Shown here: piece by piece, positions 12,401-26,300 of the stretch
Layout: each line of letters starts with the position of its first letter
Numbering within the stretch: position 1 is the first letter of the stretch
From: Rhea pennata
Lineage: Eukaryota; Chordata; Aves; Rheiformes; Rheidae
Direction of reading: 5' to 3'
Assembly (NCBI RefSeq): GCF_028389875.1
Contig: NC_084675.1
Location: 20,670,412 to 20,734,411 of the forward strand
DNA: 64,000 nucleotides
Made by a program: the position numbers and the translations under genes
The notes under the pieces: model-generated
What the model was told of the DNA's origin: nothing
What the model saw: only the letters and a program-made list of their open reading frames with translations
Database searches by the model: none

Positions 12401-15400
12401 AGGTAGATTCATACTGGCATCAAGCTGTTGCTGATTTGCACTTACCGTAAACAGAACAAAAAATCTCTGATTTTTCTCACCCACGCAATTATTCACCCAT
12501 GGGCAGTGGTGATCCATCTTTCGAATACATCGCTTGCAAATACTAAAGGAAAGGAAGAAAAGACAACTTTTGTAGCAAAACAATACAGCACACATTTTAA
12601 TGTGGAAATACAAGTACCCAGCAGCGAAAAGCTGATGTGCAGAAATCAGCTACTTTCATGATTTTACCAACATTAACAATCACAACAGTGATTTTACTAA
12701 CATTGTATTTGCATTTCTTTAAAGAAACCCTTTACTAACTTATGCTGAAGCTTCCGCCTACTATAAATCAGACCATATAAGATGTTCTTCCACAAAAAAA
12801 AAATTGTATTGATATGTTCTTGGAAGAGGATCATTGCATATCTAAACATAGAATCAAGCACATCTAGTAACTTATTTTAGACACTTGTGGCACTGAATGA
12901 GCAGAACAGTAATCTTTTCTAGATGCCAGATCAGAAAAGTAAGAACTTCCCTTTTAGAAAAGGTTTTAAGACAAAGTAATTGTTTCACGTTTGTAGACTT
13001 TCAAGTTGTAAATCTGGTTTACAAGTCAGAAAAGGTAGTCTTTTCAAGAGAGAAATTTTCCCTCTTGAGGTAGTTTTAACTAGTCATACTTCTGTAAATA
13101 TTCTGAACACATGGAATCAAAATTTCAGTCAAAGAATAGCTTACCATGTGATACTTCACTTCCCCAAAATAAAATACATCCCCCACCAAAAAGCCTAACT
13201 ATAAGCAGCACACGTTCTTTGCCTGCTTGTAAATATAATTACTGAATGCTGTTAAACATTACTGCTCTTTGCTAGTTCTAAACTAAAGGCTTAGTTTCTG
13301 CACAGATTCTAGTCAAACTTATTGCCAGAAAGAAAAGGCAAGTATTTCAGTAACTTTTTAAATATTTACTAGGCCATGCAGCATTGCAGGGCTCATTTCT
13401 CTTAAATGTGTGTCCATCTGCAGCCAAGCAGGAATAGTTAGACAAGAGGAACAGAACAGTTGCAACACGTGTTCAATAGTTCAAATGATGCTCATGTTTC
13501 ATTTTCCTAGTTTTGTACTCAAGGTAGCCACACACCACGTGTTTCAAGATTTTCTTGCAGAATATCTGAAGAGTTAAGCATTTTCATTTCAGCAGATAAG
13601 GAGTCAAATCAGCCCGACATATGCAGGTACTATTATTCAAAATCCTTTGTTTTTAATGCATGCTTGTTTATATATGATTCCTATAACTGCTGCAGTGATA
13701 AGCCATGAAACAAAACTAGAAGATCATCACTAAAATTAAGAAAGATGGAAAAAAATCATTTAATGACTAGAAACAGCTGCATATGCATGCTATAATTCAG
13801 CAACAAGCACAACATACTCCTGTGCGGGCAACAGGAGAATCTCAAATCTCCCACTGCTCCTTAGAAATTCCCGTTGTCCTATCACAACCCAGCTTCTATG
13901 TTCCCACTACTTATTTTGTGGACATTAAAGATGACTCATCTTCTGATGCAAATTACTTTTTAAATAGCACCAGTTACGTGTAAAAAACACAATACCATAA
14001 CCAAACACTGCAACCATTCCCTAGTGCAGAAGAAACAAGTATGATTCAAGATAAGGTGTTCAGAAGGCTCTCCAAAAAACATGTTTGCCCTTCTTAGCTT
14101 GCCAGTAAGTTCAGCCACTCAATGACTTCGAGCTTTGTGGGAAAGGTGGGCTAACTATAGCCACCATATCCATGCCTCTTAAGGTAAAACAGTATTCATA
14201 CTGTCACTCCACAACCAGAACTAAAGTACCGAGTGAAACCAGATTCAACCAAGCCAAGCACTGAAGGGCGTGAGGTGGGCAGGACACACTCTTCCTCATT
14301 TGTTTTCCTCTCACAAGCCCACTCGGAGCTCTCTGAGCCATCAGATGCCTGGAATCCTGCCTCCTCCATTTCCAATCTAACACCGTGCTTTCATGAACGC
14401 TTCCAGCCAACAATCTGGCAAGGATGCCGAGAAAGCAGTGCTGCCTTCTTGCTACTCCAGCCACTTGCAGTCTGTTCCCTGCCTCGTCCAGCAGCACAGA
14501 CATTCACGTGGGAACAATTTGGGGAAATCAGGCCATTAGCTGGAGCCTGGGTCATTTCCTGGTGCATGAACGGTCCCACCCATACAAGAAGCAGGAGCAG
14601 GATGGCAGTGAGAGTGAGTAGCTGTGTACAAAGCAAAAAGACTTCTCCAATTTGTGGCTCCTGCTGCTGAATGCACTCATGGAACTACAGATGCAGCTTC
14701 ACCTCTGAATGCCAAAGCTGATGTTCAGAAAGACATAGCTTATTGCCAAGTACTATATTTCAAAAGGAAAAAAAAATCCACAAAAACAACAGAGAAATTG
14801 ATATTGGGAACAGAATTTCACAGATAGACCAATGCGAACATCCCAGTGACTTGATTCTTCACAACAGATCCCATACACAAACATAGGAACTCCAGATCAG
14901 TTAGAAGTAACAGCAACTGCCCTCCTTCAGTGAAAAAGTAGTAACATTTACTTAAGATAAGTCTCCTCCTTATTTTGAAAATGTTAACTTTGCAGCAAAA
15001 ATCGAATTTAAGGTATTTCTGTGAAACCAGATATCTTAGCTGTAAATAAAAATTTCTTGTTTTTTTCCCCACCACTAATGTGTATTATGCAACTACTTTT
15101 CTTCCTCAACAGAAATTATTTTGCAATGTTGCAAAACAATTTTCATAACTGCATCATAAGAGCCTCTTCTGTTAATAATTGACTACTCAAAACATGCACT
15201 GTGGCTTTGAGTGCAACTATTTCACAACAGGAACCAACTCCAATTTTAAAGTCTCTCCTATCAGCAAATTGCCACTTTGACTACTAGGGGCTAGACATCC
15301 TTTTAATGCTCTTGGAATGGGTGTGTAAGCCACTAGAAAGCCAGCAGCATAATTGAATAAATATTTTCTCTCTTTGGTACACTTCTGCAATGCTAAATCT

Positions 15401-18400
15401 AAGGCAAACAGTCAGATTCTGGTAGCTGATTTCCAGCCCATTTCCTGTCAATGCAGGTAAATTCAATATTCAAGAAAAGTTAAGAGCAGCTAATAAGAGC
15501 AGCTAGTAGTAGCATATATGGTACGAATAACAGTAACAAACAGGCAATTAAACAGGATAGCAACCTGCAGAGAAGAACGCGCAAGCAGGCTGCAAAAGGC
15601 TAGGCACACACACATTCAGCCTCTGCCTTATCATTTAGGTATCTTGTGAAGCCAGTTACGTGCTGTCTAAGCAGCAAAATGCACCGCTTTCACCCACGTG
15701 GAACATGTCAGTGCTTTTTACCAAGGCATGGAAAAGTATATGCCTACAAAGTTAGGTCCCTAAACCCTGGGATAGTGAAAGCAAACCCCCTGAAAGCATT
15801 ACAGATTTCCTCATTGCAGACACTTGCTCTTCTTTTACAAGGAAAGTCTTGTGATCGCTTGCTATAAACAGGATATTTGAAGGTCCTATTTAGATGATTC
15901 CTCCTCGACGAAGTAGTAACGCCTTTTGATGAACACTGCCCTAGCTGGGACCGCAGGCTGCTGAAATATCCAAGATAACACAGTACTTGCTGGGGATGCT
16001 GTCCCAGGTGTACCCAGGTAACTCTGCAGGGCCTGCCTGAAGCCTGTGCGCTGTCAGCTCTGGGTCCACGGTACAAATCCTGCCTACACAGAGCTGCGCA
16101 GCCACATGGGCTCCAGGCTCTCCGGCTTCTTTGCTCACACACAGAGCTCAACATATGATGTCTTCATTTCAGATGTGGGAAACGTTTTGGGGAGATACCT
16201 GCAAAGTCTCTGCGGGAGCCAGTCTGAATCTAAGGTGAGCAAATTGGCAAGATCCAATCCACACTGAGCAGAGCCTCCGGGGTGTCCCTTCACCACATCC
16301 CACGAGCAAAGTGCCAAGACATCTCAGCAGGCTGCGCAAAGCTGTCTCGGATCCCCAGAGCCATATATATATTCTGCCATAAGAAAGCTGCTGTACCGCT
16401 CCACGGCCGAGCCTGCCCTGCCAGCTGCATGCTGTGTTCACACAGCCCTCTCTGAACCACCAAAGGCAGCCAGAACCACGCTCGCCCTGCATAACGCCAC
16501 GCCTGGGATCTGCGTTTGGGCCATAGCTAATCTCCAACCCAGATAAACTAGCCAATTCTATACTGCCTATTTATATATTGAACTTTTCCCTTTGCACTCC
16601 AGATAAAAAGCCCACTCACATCTGAGATAAAAACAAGATTTCAGGCTCAAGGCAGAGTAATTGTAATGGATATAGCTCCTCAGTCACAATTTTCACCCAG
16701 ATAAGTGACAAACACAGAAACATTTAATTTAGAACCCAAATTTACAGAATAGTTTTAGTCCTGACAAAACCTTCACTCCTCTTCTGATGGCACCAACATA
16801 GACACTTAAAATTTAATATTGCCACACATGCATCACTCCTCACACCTAGAGAGAATCACCAGAATCATTAACATTTCTGTAAGTCTTAATTATACAGGCA
16901 CATCTATCTTCAATTCTCACGTAATATACAAGACAAATGCTTCCACAGGGCCTGAAAATTCAAAAGGCTGAGAATTAATTAAAAGATAGACTGACAATCT
17001 TTTACATGATGTTTTACAATATGCTAAGTTCAAATTAACAACACTTTTTTCCTTACTAAAATGAATCGTCAATAAAGAGAAACACATTTAACTGATTATG
17101 CATACAACTCTGGGAAAATAAGCTACCAATTCACATATCATTTCAACTGAAGTATGATGAAGACGGGAAGAATACAAACTAAAGTGGCAATTTAAAATAT
17201 ATTTGTACTTTCTAAATTTAAGATTGCAGGAGTCATTTCTTACGCTGGCTTCTATCAGAAAGTTCACTGAGATTTTTCCATTTGCTCTGCATTATCAGAA
17301 GTGTGGCACAATATTTAGAATGATGCACAGAAAAAAAAAATCAGATTGAAAAAGATTTACCACACCACAATAAAATTATTTTGAAAACTCTTCACCCTTG
17401 CTTCTATCCCTTGACCCACACTCATTTCTGGTCACAGAATATTATATATACAAACTATTCCGCAATGCATTAACACGGAAGTTTATTGGATACAGTAAAA
17501 AATTTGTAGAAAAAAATAATACATATATATTGGGAACAATATTCTGAAACACAACATAATTGCTTCAAAGAAAACTATGACATACCTACAGTGGTGTGCA
17601 CGTTCAGGTTTGATACTACAGCACTTTGGACATTTGTAGATCACTTCTCCTGGTTTCAGTTGCAAATTATCCATGTATTCTTTAGTGGCATTTCCTTTGG
17701 GTACAGCCCCCTGAAATCATTTCAGTTAAAGAAGAGAAAGCTTTTTAAATGAAAGTGTTTAAAGGCATATTTTACAGTTTTCATACTAGTCATCTCAGTA
17801 CAATTGCTGAAATAAGTTAATTTACTTAAAGCTAGTATGCCATAAGCCAGAACCACTTCCAGATGAGTAAGTTACTTCTGGCTGATCTCAATTTGTTTCA
17901 CTTGAGCAAGACTCATCTATGACCAAGCATTAACATAATTCTGATAGAACCTGCAGTTACCAGCATACATAAAGCAAAGGAATACACATCTTTACATGCA
18001 GACATAAGCACTATGGGTAGAATATTTGCTCAGCAGTTACTCTGAGCAAGCACTGCTAAGAGAGACATGCCTTCTTTTCTCATTAACTGCGAGACTCTAT
18101 CATTAGGTCAAACCATCCACAGAAGTTAACTCAGCAGAGCAAACTACTTGAAAGATTTTTTATTTTGAACTCCTTGAATCCAAGACTTAGCCCCCGCTAC
18201 ATACACAACTTTTCTACAATCATGAGTCATCCGTTTTTCCTTTATACTTAAGTTTGTAGCTTGGACACTGCTGGCATGAACCACCACTGCTTTCTCACGA
18301 TCAGCTTCTTCATTCTACACCCATGTTCCCTTCTGCTACTGTGCAAGTTTGGGTAGCTACATGGTGAACAGTTAAAGGAACTGATCCAGAAAAGAAACAA

Positions 18401-20836
18401 TCCAGCAGGAAAAAAGAGAGGTTACTTTTTAGCTGATTAGTTCCCTGAGCCATTCACCATAGAGCTGCATAAACAGTGGTGCTGATATAAGGAGGAAGGT
18501 GATGAAAAGACAGGAATAAGCAGGATTGCTTCTTCCAATAGCAATATTAATATATAGCCTCATGAGACTGGAAGCTAACTTTGGATAGTAAGAAGAAAAT
18601 AATGGAAATTACCACTGTCATTCTGCTTATTTATATAGCTAAATGCTTATCTGTGACAGAAAGTGATTGTGAAATCAACCGGAATGCGAAATGACAGCGC
18701 AGTGGCCTTTCTGTACTAACTCCTGCAAGAGTTAGTATTATTTCATACAAGAATATCTTTCTCCAGGTTGGCTTAAGTTGTCTGCAATATTCTATAATTA
18801 TTCCTCAATGAATAAAAGCCAATGGCAACACCACATTATGTAGACACCTTAAGGAAGTTTTCATGACAGAATTAGCTAACCAGCAGACATTTCACATTCA
18901 ATTGCAAAACACCTCTTCACCTAAGCAGAATGTTTTTGTTGCCTATGGGCTGGAATAACAATCTTGATTTGTGTTGCCTGAAACACAGTCCAAGCTCTGT
19001 CCCAGATGAACTTTTGTGCACCAGAAGGAAGCTTTCTGGCTAAATGGTGCTTCAAACTTGAGCCAGCTGGCCTGTGAATGGGTACAGGCTGAAAGAGTGC
19101 TTCTTAAACACTCATGCTGTGCTGCTGGAGTGTTTTCTGCGGTATGAGTGTTCTCATTGAAGTCAGGAAACTGCTTCAGTGTAGGCATCACGAACTGCCT
19201 CAAAGACAGAATTTCTATAAGCACAAATTTATCCAGTTCCAGATAAACTTATGCTTATAAAACAATTCCTGAATTCACCTATCACTAAGGAATAGGTCCA
19301 TGCCTTCAGGCCATACTTTTACCATTTTGTTGATAAAAATATGCTTTATTTCCAAAAAATGAGTTTCATAATCTCACACTACTGCCAATTCCTTTCAATG
19401 AAAAAAAATCTATTTTTATACTTAAGATAGTATGCTATAATTAATGTGTTTTGAGACAGTTTATTCCTTTTCTCTTCAATCTTTATAACACAGTCTTGTC
19501 TTCCATTCAGGGAGTCAGGAGGAGCAAAGAAAAAAGGTGGTGATTCATCTCAAATTCATGTTCTTCCATAAAGAACAACCTGGGTTCTAGAAAGATACAC
19601 TATTTTACCAGCACATATTTTTAAGCAATCTACCTTAAACTATTAGCTTTCATAACTGTCACAGTCTGTAGAAGTCAATGTTCCACCACTGGGTGTGGGC
19701 TGAGAAATGAATGAAAGATCTAGCAAGCCATTAACTGAAGTACCCTGTTGCTTACTTGGAAACTCCCATAACTTTTAGACATACTATTACTGTTTCAAAA
19801 CCTAGAGACAATTGATTTTTTCCTTCCCTCTTGCTCTCTAGATTTCTTCCCTAAGAAAGAGTAATAGACTTTTAGTAGAAAATAAACAATTTCATCTCTA
19901 AGTCTTCAACTGAAGTAGTAGAAGTCCAAAGAAATGAGTCTGTTTAAGACCTCTCAAATTTACACTATTCCAACTGCATGCTAGTTCAGCTTAAATCTCA
20001 GTTCCCACTGTGTCCATGTATCTAAATGCAATACCTTATGATGTAGTACTTGTTGCTTGATATGATAGTATGTGAATGAGACTTTCCAGCACAGCACATC
20101 TACCTCCAAAAATTCTTTCACATTCCATAAACGGAAGATATCTTTCAAATGATACAACAGGATGGAACCACAACTTTTTATTAAGTTTTAAAAATACTAC
20201 TAGAAAGAAAAGAAAGAAAATATGGGACAGAAATGACTAAGCTTTAGTAACTTCCTCAGAGTCTAGGTTAATATTCAACAAAAATTATTTCTCAGGAACC
20301 TTCCTCTCCCTTATAATTCATGTTTATAGTCTCTGCTCAAGTCAAAGCTCATTTATGGTTCATTAATAGAACAGGAAAAGCACTGACAAAGTTCCTCCAA
20401 TTTAAGGGATGTGCAACAAACACAACTAGTCCTATCAGGAAGGGACAGACATCACATCTTCAAACTTCTCTGCAGCTGACTGAGTTACATGAGAAAACAA
20501 TGCAGTGTCAAGGAACAATTGCATACTTACTGGATCAGTCAGCATAGTTCTCAGATGAGATGACAGAGCTAGCACTGCCAAGCAGTTGAAGAGAACACCG
20601 TTGACCACAGAGTACCAAAAGTCTTTGGAAGGCAGCAACATGACAAAAGTCACTACAAAGTCTGCATAGACAACCAGAAGCCATGTCATTACAGCACAGA
20701 CCATACCACAGCCGTCTCGGATGAACCAAACCCTTTCTGCCATGTCGGCCTCCGAGGAAGAGGAATCGTAGCTGTCATTTTCAGCAAGCAGCGGGTGGTG
20801 CTCAACATCACGGAATCTGTGCCCTGATGACTGCAT
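9265..20836 (-). CDS. ZDHHC7: ZDHHC7, palmitoyltransferase (complete coding sequence, 6 coding exons, 305 aa)
   Basis: This is a DHHC protein S-acyltransferase of Golgi membranes that attaches palmitate to substrate cysteines by way of an acyl-enzyme intermediate. Coding exons on the minus strand, in order: 20836-20531, 17710-17586, 12542-12446, 11977-11896, 10625-10495, 9441-9265. All have GT-AG borders and matching phases. The protein has transmembrane segments near residues 44-68, 74-95, 170-195 and 211-238. The cysteine-rich domain (CPKCC at 129-133, HHC at 141-143, CKRC at 146-149) leads to the DHHC motif at 154-157, with catalytic Cys157. The tail has a DETE motif at 245-248 and NPF at 282-284, and ends GGPEFSV. 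It is about three residues shorter than the human protein as I remember it, because the N-terminal serine run is shorter. No break is seen. Confidence 0.97.
10495..10625 (-). CDS. ZDHHC7: ZDHHC7 exon, transmembrane segment 4 (residues 204-247)
   Basis: The acceptor is TTTCACAG and the donor ACG|GTAAGA. It encodes [16 protein letters not shown] through [13 protein letters not shown]: the last membrane span and the start of the cytosolic tail. Confidence 0.94.
11896..11977 (-). CDS. ZDHHC7: ZDHHC7 exon, transmembrane segment 3 (residues 177-203)
   Basis: It starts ATG TAT directly after the acceptor TTTCCAG, encodes [17 protein letters not shown] and RGQWT, and splits Glu204 with the next exon. 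The initial Met is internal to the protein. Confidence 0.95.
12446..12542 (-). CDS. ZDHHC7: ZDHHC7 exon carrying the DHHC motif (residues 145-176)
   Basis: It encodes [19 protein letters not shown] and then NQRFFVLFT. Cys157 of DHHC is intact, so the enzyme is predicted active. The donor is ACG|GTAAGT. Confidence 0.97.
12543..17585 (-). other. ZDHHC7 intron between the two cysteine-rich-domain exons
   Basis: This is a 5 kb intron splitting the zinc-binding domain. It is mostly AT-rich, with a GC-elevated, CpG-bearing stretch at about 15890-16560 whose origin I do not recognise. There is a possible plus-strand exon at 16173-16234. Confidence 0.6.
17586..17710 (-). CDS. ZDHHC7: ZDHHC7 exon, start of the cysteine-rich domain (residues 103-144)
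   Basis: It begins [12 protein letters not shown] and contains the first zinc-binding half ([17 protein letters not shown]). It ends with the first two bases of Ser144 and donor GTATGT. Confidence 0.96.
17711..20530 (-). other. ZDHHC7 intron between residues 102 and 103
   Basis: This is AT-rich intron DNA. No repeat family or coding segment was identified. Confidence 0.6.
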
Positions 20837-20853
20837 GGTTTTCTGAACTTGTC
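20531..20853 (-). CDS. ZDHHC7: ZDHHC7 first coding exon (residues 1-102)
   Basis: The acceptor TTTCTGCAG precedes 17 bases of 5' UTR and the ATG at 20836. The exon encodes the acidic/serine N terminus ([13 protein letters not shown]) and transmembrane segments 1 and 2, and stops after LTDP with donor GTAAGT. The coding part is 20531-20836. Confidence 0.96.
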
Positions 20854-21322
20854 CTGCAGAAACCAGATGTTGTTATTATGCATAAAGAAGCCTGAAATAT
20901 AACCAGTCATTTTTATAAGATGAAACATGTATTGGTAATCCATTTTGAACCTGGCTTTTTTGATCAAAAGCCGCTCTGTTATTACATAAAGCTGAAATAT
21001 TTCTGTAGTCAAAAGATAACCATTTACAAAGTTTCATCAACAAGTTTCTAAACTGTTTACCAAGCATTATGACACCATAACTTCATTTTTGATCATGCAA
21101 CTTCAATGTTTGACCAAGAGATTTGGAAGTTGTTTTGTTTCCACCTTGCTGATGTCTGTAAATCATTCCTTTTTTTAAAAAAAAATAAAAATACAATCTC
21201 CTATCTCAAAAAAAACCAGCAAAGCCTTCATTAAATTACAGCTTATGTCCCAGGAGCTAGCAAACTACAGCACCAGACTGTTGTCTTTTCATACTGCTCC
21301 AGGAACCCAGGGAACAGCAAAA

Positions 21323-21343
21323 ACAAAAAAAAGGGGGGGGGGG
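21323..21343. repeat. A-run/G-run junction
   Basis: A-rich sequence runs directly into eleven consecutive G at 21333-21343. It is low-complexity DNA with no gene association. Confidence 0.8.
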
Positions 21344-23290
21344 AGGAATTGTTCCAGTTAATTGTTCACAACAAAAAACAGAGCATGTTAGAAAACAGCT
21401 AAATTTGTTGACAAAAGTGCTTTTGTGTTGGAAAAAAAGCCTGTTACGAAAATATATTGGACAACTGACAAAACAGTTTCAGATCAGACCAAACTTAAGG
21501 GAAGCAAATGGCAGTGGTTGAATTAGCATGGCAATGGATTACACAGATCAGATTTTTCAAAGAACACGTTAATTTAGCTTCATGAAAATCCTTTTAAGGC
21601 TTTGTTGTTCCAGTGTGGAACAAAAAGATGACTTGAAATCTTTATACTTTTCATGAAAATAGAGTTATTTTCCAGAGATCTCTAACAAGCAAAGATATGG
21701 AATGGCAGTACTGAAGTGCTATCAATAAACAGGAGACAAGTTATAATTTAAGCATTATGTGCTAAGAATAGCCTGCTACATCAGAAGTTACTGTGTTTGA
21801 AAAATCATATTGATTCATGCTGCTAAAGGCCATGTCTCAGAGAAACTTGAAAGCATTGTATTGATTGGAGATAGCAAAACAGAAGTCTCAGTTTTTTTCC
21901 TGCATTAACTGCAGCCTCCACATGACTAGTAGGATTTAAAACACTAAGTTACATGCCAAGATCTTGAGCATAGTATCATTTCGCTAGGCTAAAATGGTTA
22001 GTGACTACTACCAAGTAAAGAGACTCACTCATGAGGCAGCTTTCAGATGAAGTTATGTGTTTTCAGTTACTTTAAAAAAAGAATCAATTCATAAAAACAT
22101 ATTCCAACTATTAAATCTATACGATACTTAAGTCTTACCGCTTGAACCAAGCAGAAATAAGCCAAAAAGAAAAAAAAATGGAAACAACTGTATGCAAATT
22201 ACAGTACAAAGATCCCAGAGCAAATTTTAAAATAACTGTTTCCTACTGGTATCTCAAGTTAGCTAAACACAGCCTACAATCTCTTGCTGCAAAACAGGAA
22301 AATTTGACTACAGTGAGTGACCAGAGCCAGGTCTCAGTTACTAAGGGAATGCAATGTTACAATCTCTAGCAGATACATTGTGTTTGCTTTCTATTCCAAC
22401 TGTTTTTCTTATTTTTTAAACACAAAGTCTCCTTTTTTATTAGAATGCAGCTATTAAACCACAGATGAAGGCAGTTGCATACTAGAAAAATGCCTTAGAA
22501 TAAGCTTCACCTTTCTCATATACAATTCAAACTTAGGTTAACCTGGATAGGTAATGACCCTCTCTTTTCAGCTACTTAAAAGTTATTCAAATCTTTCTGA
22601 ATGTTTACAGCTAATATTACAGTGTATGTCAATTGACTTCAAAAGCACTCTGGGACATCAACCACTCCTTGTGGTTAAGACTTGTAAAAACAACAACAAA
22701 AAAGTTAAATTTCATGCAGACTATGTAATTAGCAACTGGAACATGAGCTAAGTAAAAACAGGTATTATTTCATCAAAAATGAGTACATTAAACTTAGAAG
22801 TTCTTGTCTGACTCTTCCCTCCCCCTGCCCTGCCAAACTCCAAAAGGATGCATAATAAACTTGCAAATAAGCCTTAAAGCTTATGAAAGCTGACAGTCAA
22901 ATTTATAACACATTCAAAATACCCACCAAAATGCTTTGAAGAGCCAAACCTTCTTTAAAGAGCTAAGTGGCACTACTGCAGAAAACAGTCAACTACAGTG
23001 CTTTCAGATATTAGTATTCTGTCAAAATATTTTCCGTAGGCAAATTTTTGCTTAATTGAAATTTAGGGTATATACAACTAATTTTAAAGACAAAAGCTCT
23101 AGGTTTTTCAACTGTTTGATATTATATTTTTTTCAAAGTTATGTATTGACCTTTTAAACCAAAGTGTAGGCAATTCTGAAATATTTTTACAAGCAAAATT
23201 TCCCCGAAGAGTGTCTAAAATCACTTCCTCTCCCTCCTCCTCAAACTTCCTGCTGTTCTAATGTTTGGGAGTGCTTGAGAGGAACCAATG

Positions 23291-23339
23291 AAAAAAAAAA
23301 CAAAAAAACAAAAAAACACCGACACACCCAAAAAAACCC
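23291..23339. repeat. A-rich tract interrupted by C
   Basis: A10, then repeated A7-C units, followed by a CACC/CACA-rich stretch: a degenerate microsatellite inside the ZDHHC7 5' intron. Confidence 0.75.
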
Positions 23340-26300
23340 ACCCCAAACAAACAACAAAAGAGAACAAAACCCAAGCTCTCCATTCTAAAGCTTCATGCAA
23401 ATTTTTCAATTCCATCGATCTAGGATATATTATCTTAGCAGAAGAAATATGCAATGATTTTTCAATCAAAGTTGCTTTTCAGCAGTTCAAGTCAGCAAGT
23501 TATCATGAACCAGAATGTGTGTCAAGAGGAGGCTGAAAAAAATCAATAGTTCTATACAGATCATGACACATGAACTTTTGATTAATTCTGTAAAGTATTT
23601 CAGTATGAAAATAAAATGATATAAAGCTACTGTATTTTTGTTGTATTAAAACCAAAAAAAAATAAAATAAAACAACAGAGAAAAATATAACTCACGAATG
23701 TTTTGTCTTTTATTCTGACATCATGTTCTTCCTTTAGGCTATACTAGGACATCCAGATAGTCATATCTGGTGTAATCTGAAAAGACATCATCAACAAATT
23801 GGTTAGTAACGCGTTATTGCTTCAAGGAATTAACATCAAGCACAAATAATGTACTATGATAGGACTACTTCAAAATATACCGCATGTATTTACAGCAAGC
23901 AATCTTTTGCCCGTGAAAAAATATTTTAGAGTGATCAAGCTATCATAAAGAACAATCTATGTAACTCTAAACAGCAGGATGTCAGATAACCCTGGATATC
24001 AATCTTGTTCATGTCTTTTTAAGATGAGTTAGATACGCACATTTTAGCATCACAAACTAAGGTATCCAAAACATATTTCTTTTGTATGTTTGCCATTCCT
24101 GTATGATTAGAAGATATAGAAATTAGAACAGTTTTAAATTTAAATTTGATTGGGTTGTGGCTAATTTAAAATAACAAAGCTACTCTTTCTAGAATCTGTA
24201 TGTAAAAAAATAGCTCAAAATTATGCCTATGAAAATGTGCAGTTAGATTCCATCACACAGGCAAATAACAATATTACTTATGATATACAAATTAGCATAA
24301 TGACGAAAAGCTATTCTAACCATGTTTAATTTTAGAACATGAATATTTCATGAGTTTGAGTCTAAAAAACACATTCTTTCCTTTTTACAAGGATGCGATA
24401 CCCAAACTCACACACGCTGTGAACTGAGAGATCATGATTTTAAGACTCTAGGAGATCATCCTTTTTATAAGGAAAGGAGAGGAGGGGAAAAACACTTAAT
24501 TTAGAAAACCAAGTACTTCAAAGCTTGAAAATTTCAACAGTTGAACTTCAGAAGTCATCACATGGCATTTAGAGCAGGACTGCTGCGCAGAGCCCCAAGC
24601 TGGCTGGCTGTTTGGAGGAGGAGAACAGAAGTATGGTCCTGAAGTCCTGTCTCAAAAAGCAGGCGAGCATACGCGTGCTGCACAGAAAGCACATTGCTAC
24701 CACTGGCACTGATTCCTGGCAAACTAAGTTTGGGACCCCTGCTCTGTGCAACGAGATCTGAGTGCCATCGCCCACCCAGTCCTGCCAGCGCCAATTATAA
24801 CATGTGTCCTGCAATTAAATTCCCAAGACGGGACCAAAGAGGATTTTCTTGTTTTGCTTTATACAGTCCAGGATGAGATGATTAGCTTGCAGAAGGAATT
24901 TCAGATTTGTGTCTGGCTAGAAAAGTATCTAGGTTTATTTTCTCAGTTATTTTATATTACTTATGTAAGCTTCCTGACATGGCAGCTTCATTCTTTGATT
25001 TGGAATGTTAGCTTAAATTCATATATTTTGATAGTAATACAAGGATTCTGCTATTCAACAGCTAATAGCAAATACTAGCTGCTTCCTATTAACTGAAAGC
25101 TTCTGAAACTAGCTGTTCCAAAAATCATTTCAGAGGCAGTATTATTTGACGGGGTTCTTCATCATATGTTTTCAAATTTTTACAGTTCAATCTTCTAATT
25201 TTACCAATACATATTTCCCCTGAAAATGAGAAGGTTCTTGCCTTAAATAAATCTGTGTATTCTACTGCAAGCCTACAAGACCATGCAAATGCTTATTATA
25301 TACACGTATCTGAGCAAAGTTACTGACTGCCTTCTGTTTTGCTTTATAAAGAACCTATTATACCTTTGTTAAACAAGTTTTCACAATATTGTGAAGTCAA
25401 CAATCATTAAGCTGTCACAGACATGGCATTTTGTGGAAGCTAAGCAGAAACTCATAAAAAGAAGATTGGTTGAATATATCACACTAATTTGCAAAGCTAC
25501 CCACCCATTTTCTGAGTCAACGATGACAAGAAATAGAAGACACATGCTAACCCTCTGCAGGTGAAATATTAAAATCAGAGCAATCATTTTAAATGACTTA
25601 TGCAGAACTCATTGACAACATGGTCAGGTTCATGATTTCTTCAGTTAATTCTCTAATCCTCAGTGCAATTCCACTCAGTATTTCCTTGTGTCTTGTAGTA
25701 TCAAGGGTTATTGGTTTACCTGGAGGAGCAGTTGCAGTTTAGCTGTTGCTTAACACTAATATATTCAACATACTTCATGCAAAATGTTATCTGTTTGCAC
25801 AGATGATTATCTTAAACCTAATTTCGATTCAGCTCCACTCTTAGATGTTATTTGAAATTCTTGGGCTGAGTATGTCTTAATTGTCCTGCATCTCATTGTT
25901 AATGAAATACAATCCCAAATTGCTGAAAAATTATTGGAATAACAACGATATTCACAAATGACGATCAGGCTGCTTAGAAAGCATACAACAATATAAAAAC
26001 AGCCATGGAAGAAGCTATTACAAACTCATGACCACTGGAAAGACTGCCTTGTAAAATGCCCATTCCTAATTATGTTTAGAGTTCTCCAGTGGGGCTAGAG
26101 AATATTCACTGCATCTTTTCTCTGAGTTAAGGGAAATAAGGGTACTGAAGGCTTTAGGAAGATGAGAGAGGAAATACCTTAGTGCAAGGTCCACTAAAGT
26201 AAGCAAAGATCAAAAGAAAAAAAAAAAAAGAAAGAAAAAGAAAAAAGAACACTTTGGAGTTAAGGACACTGGTCTTTCCTGCTATTTTTTGAGGAATAGA

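Larger units (their letters stand above)
9442..12445 (-). other. Three short ZDHHC7 introns with intervening exons
   Basis: Introns are 9442-10494, 10626-11895 and 11978-12445. They are AT-rich with short homopolymer runs. No repeat family or RNA gene was recognised. Confidence 0.6.
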
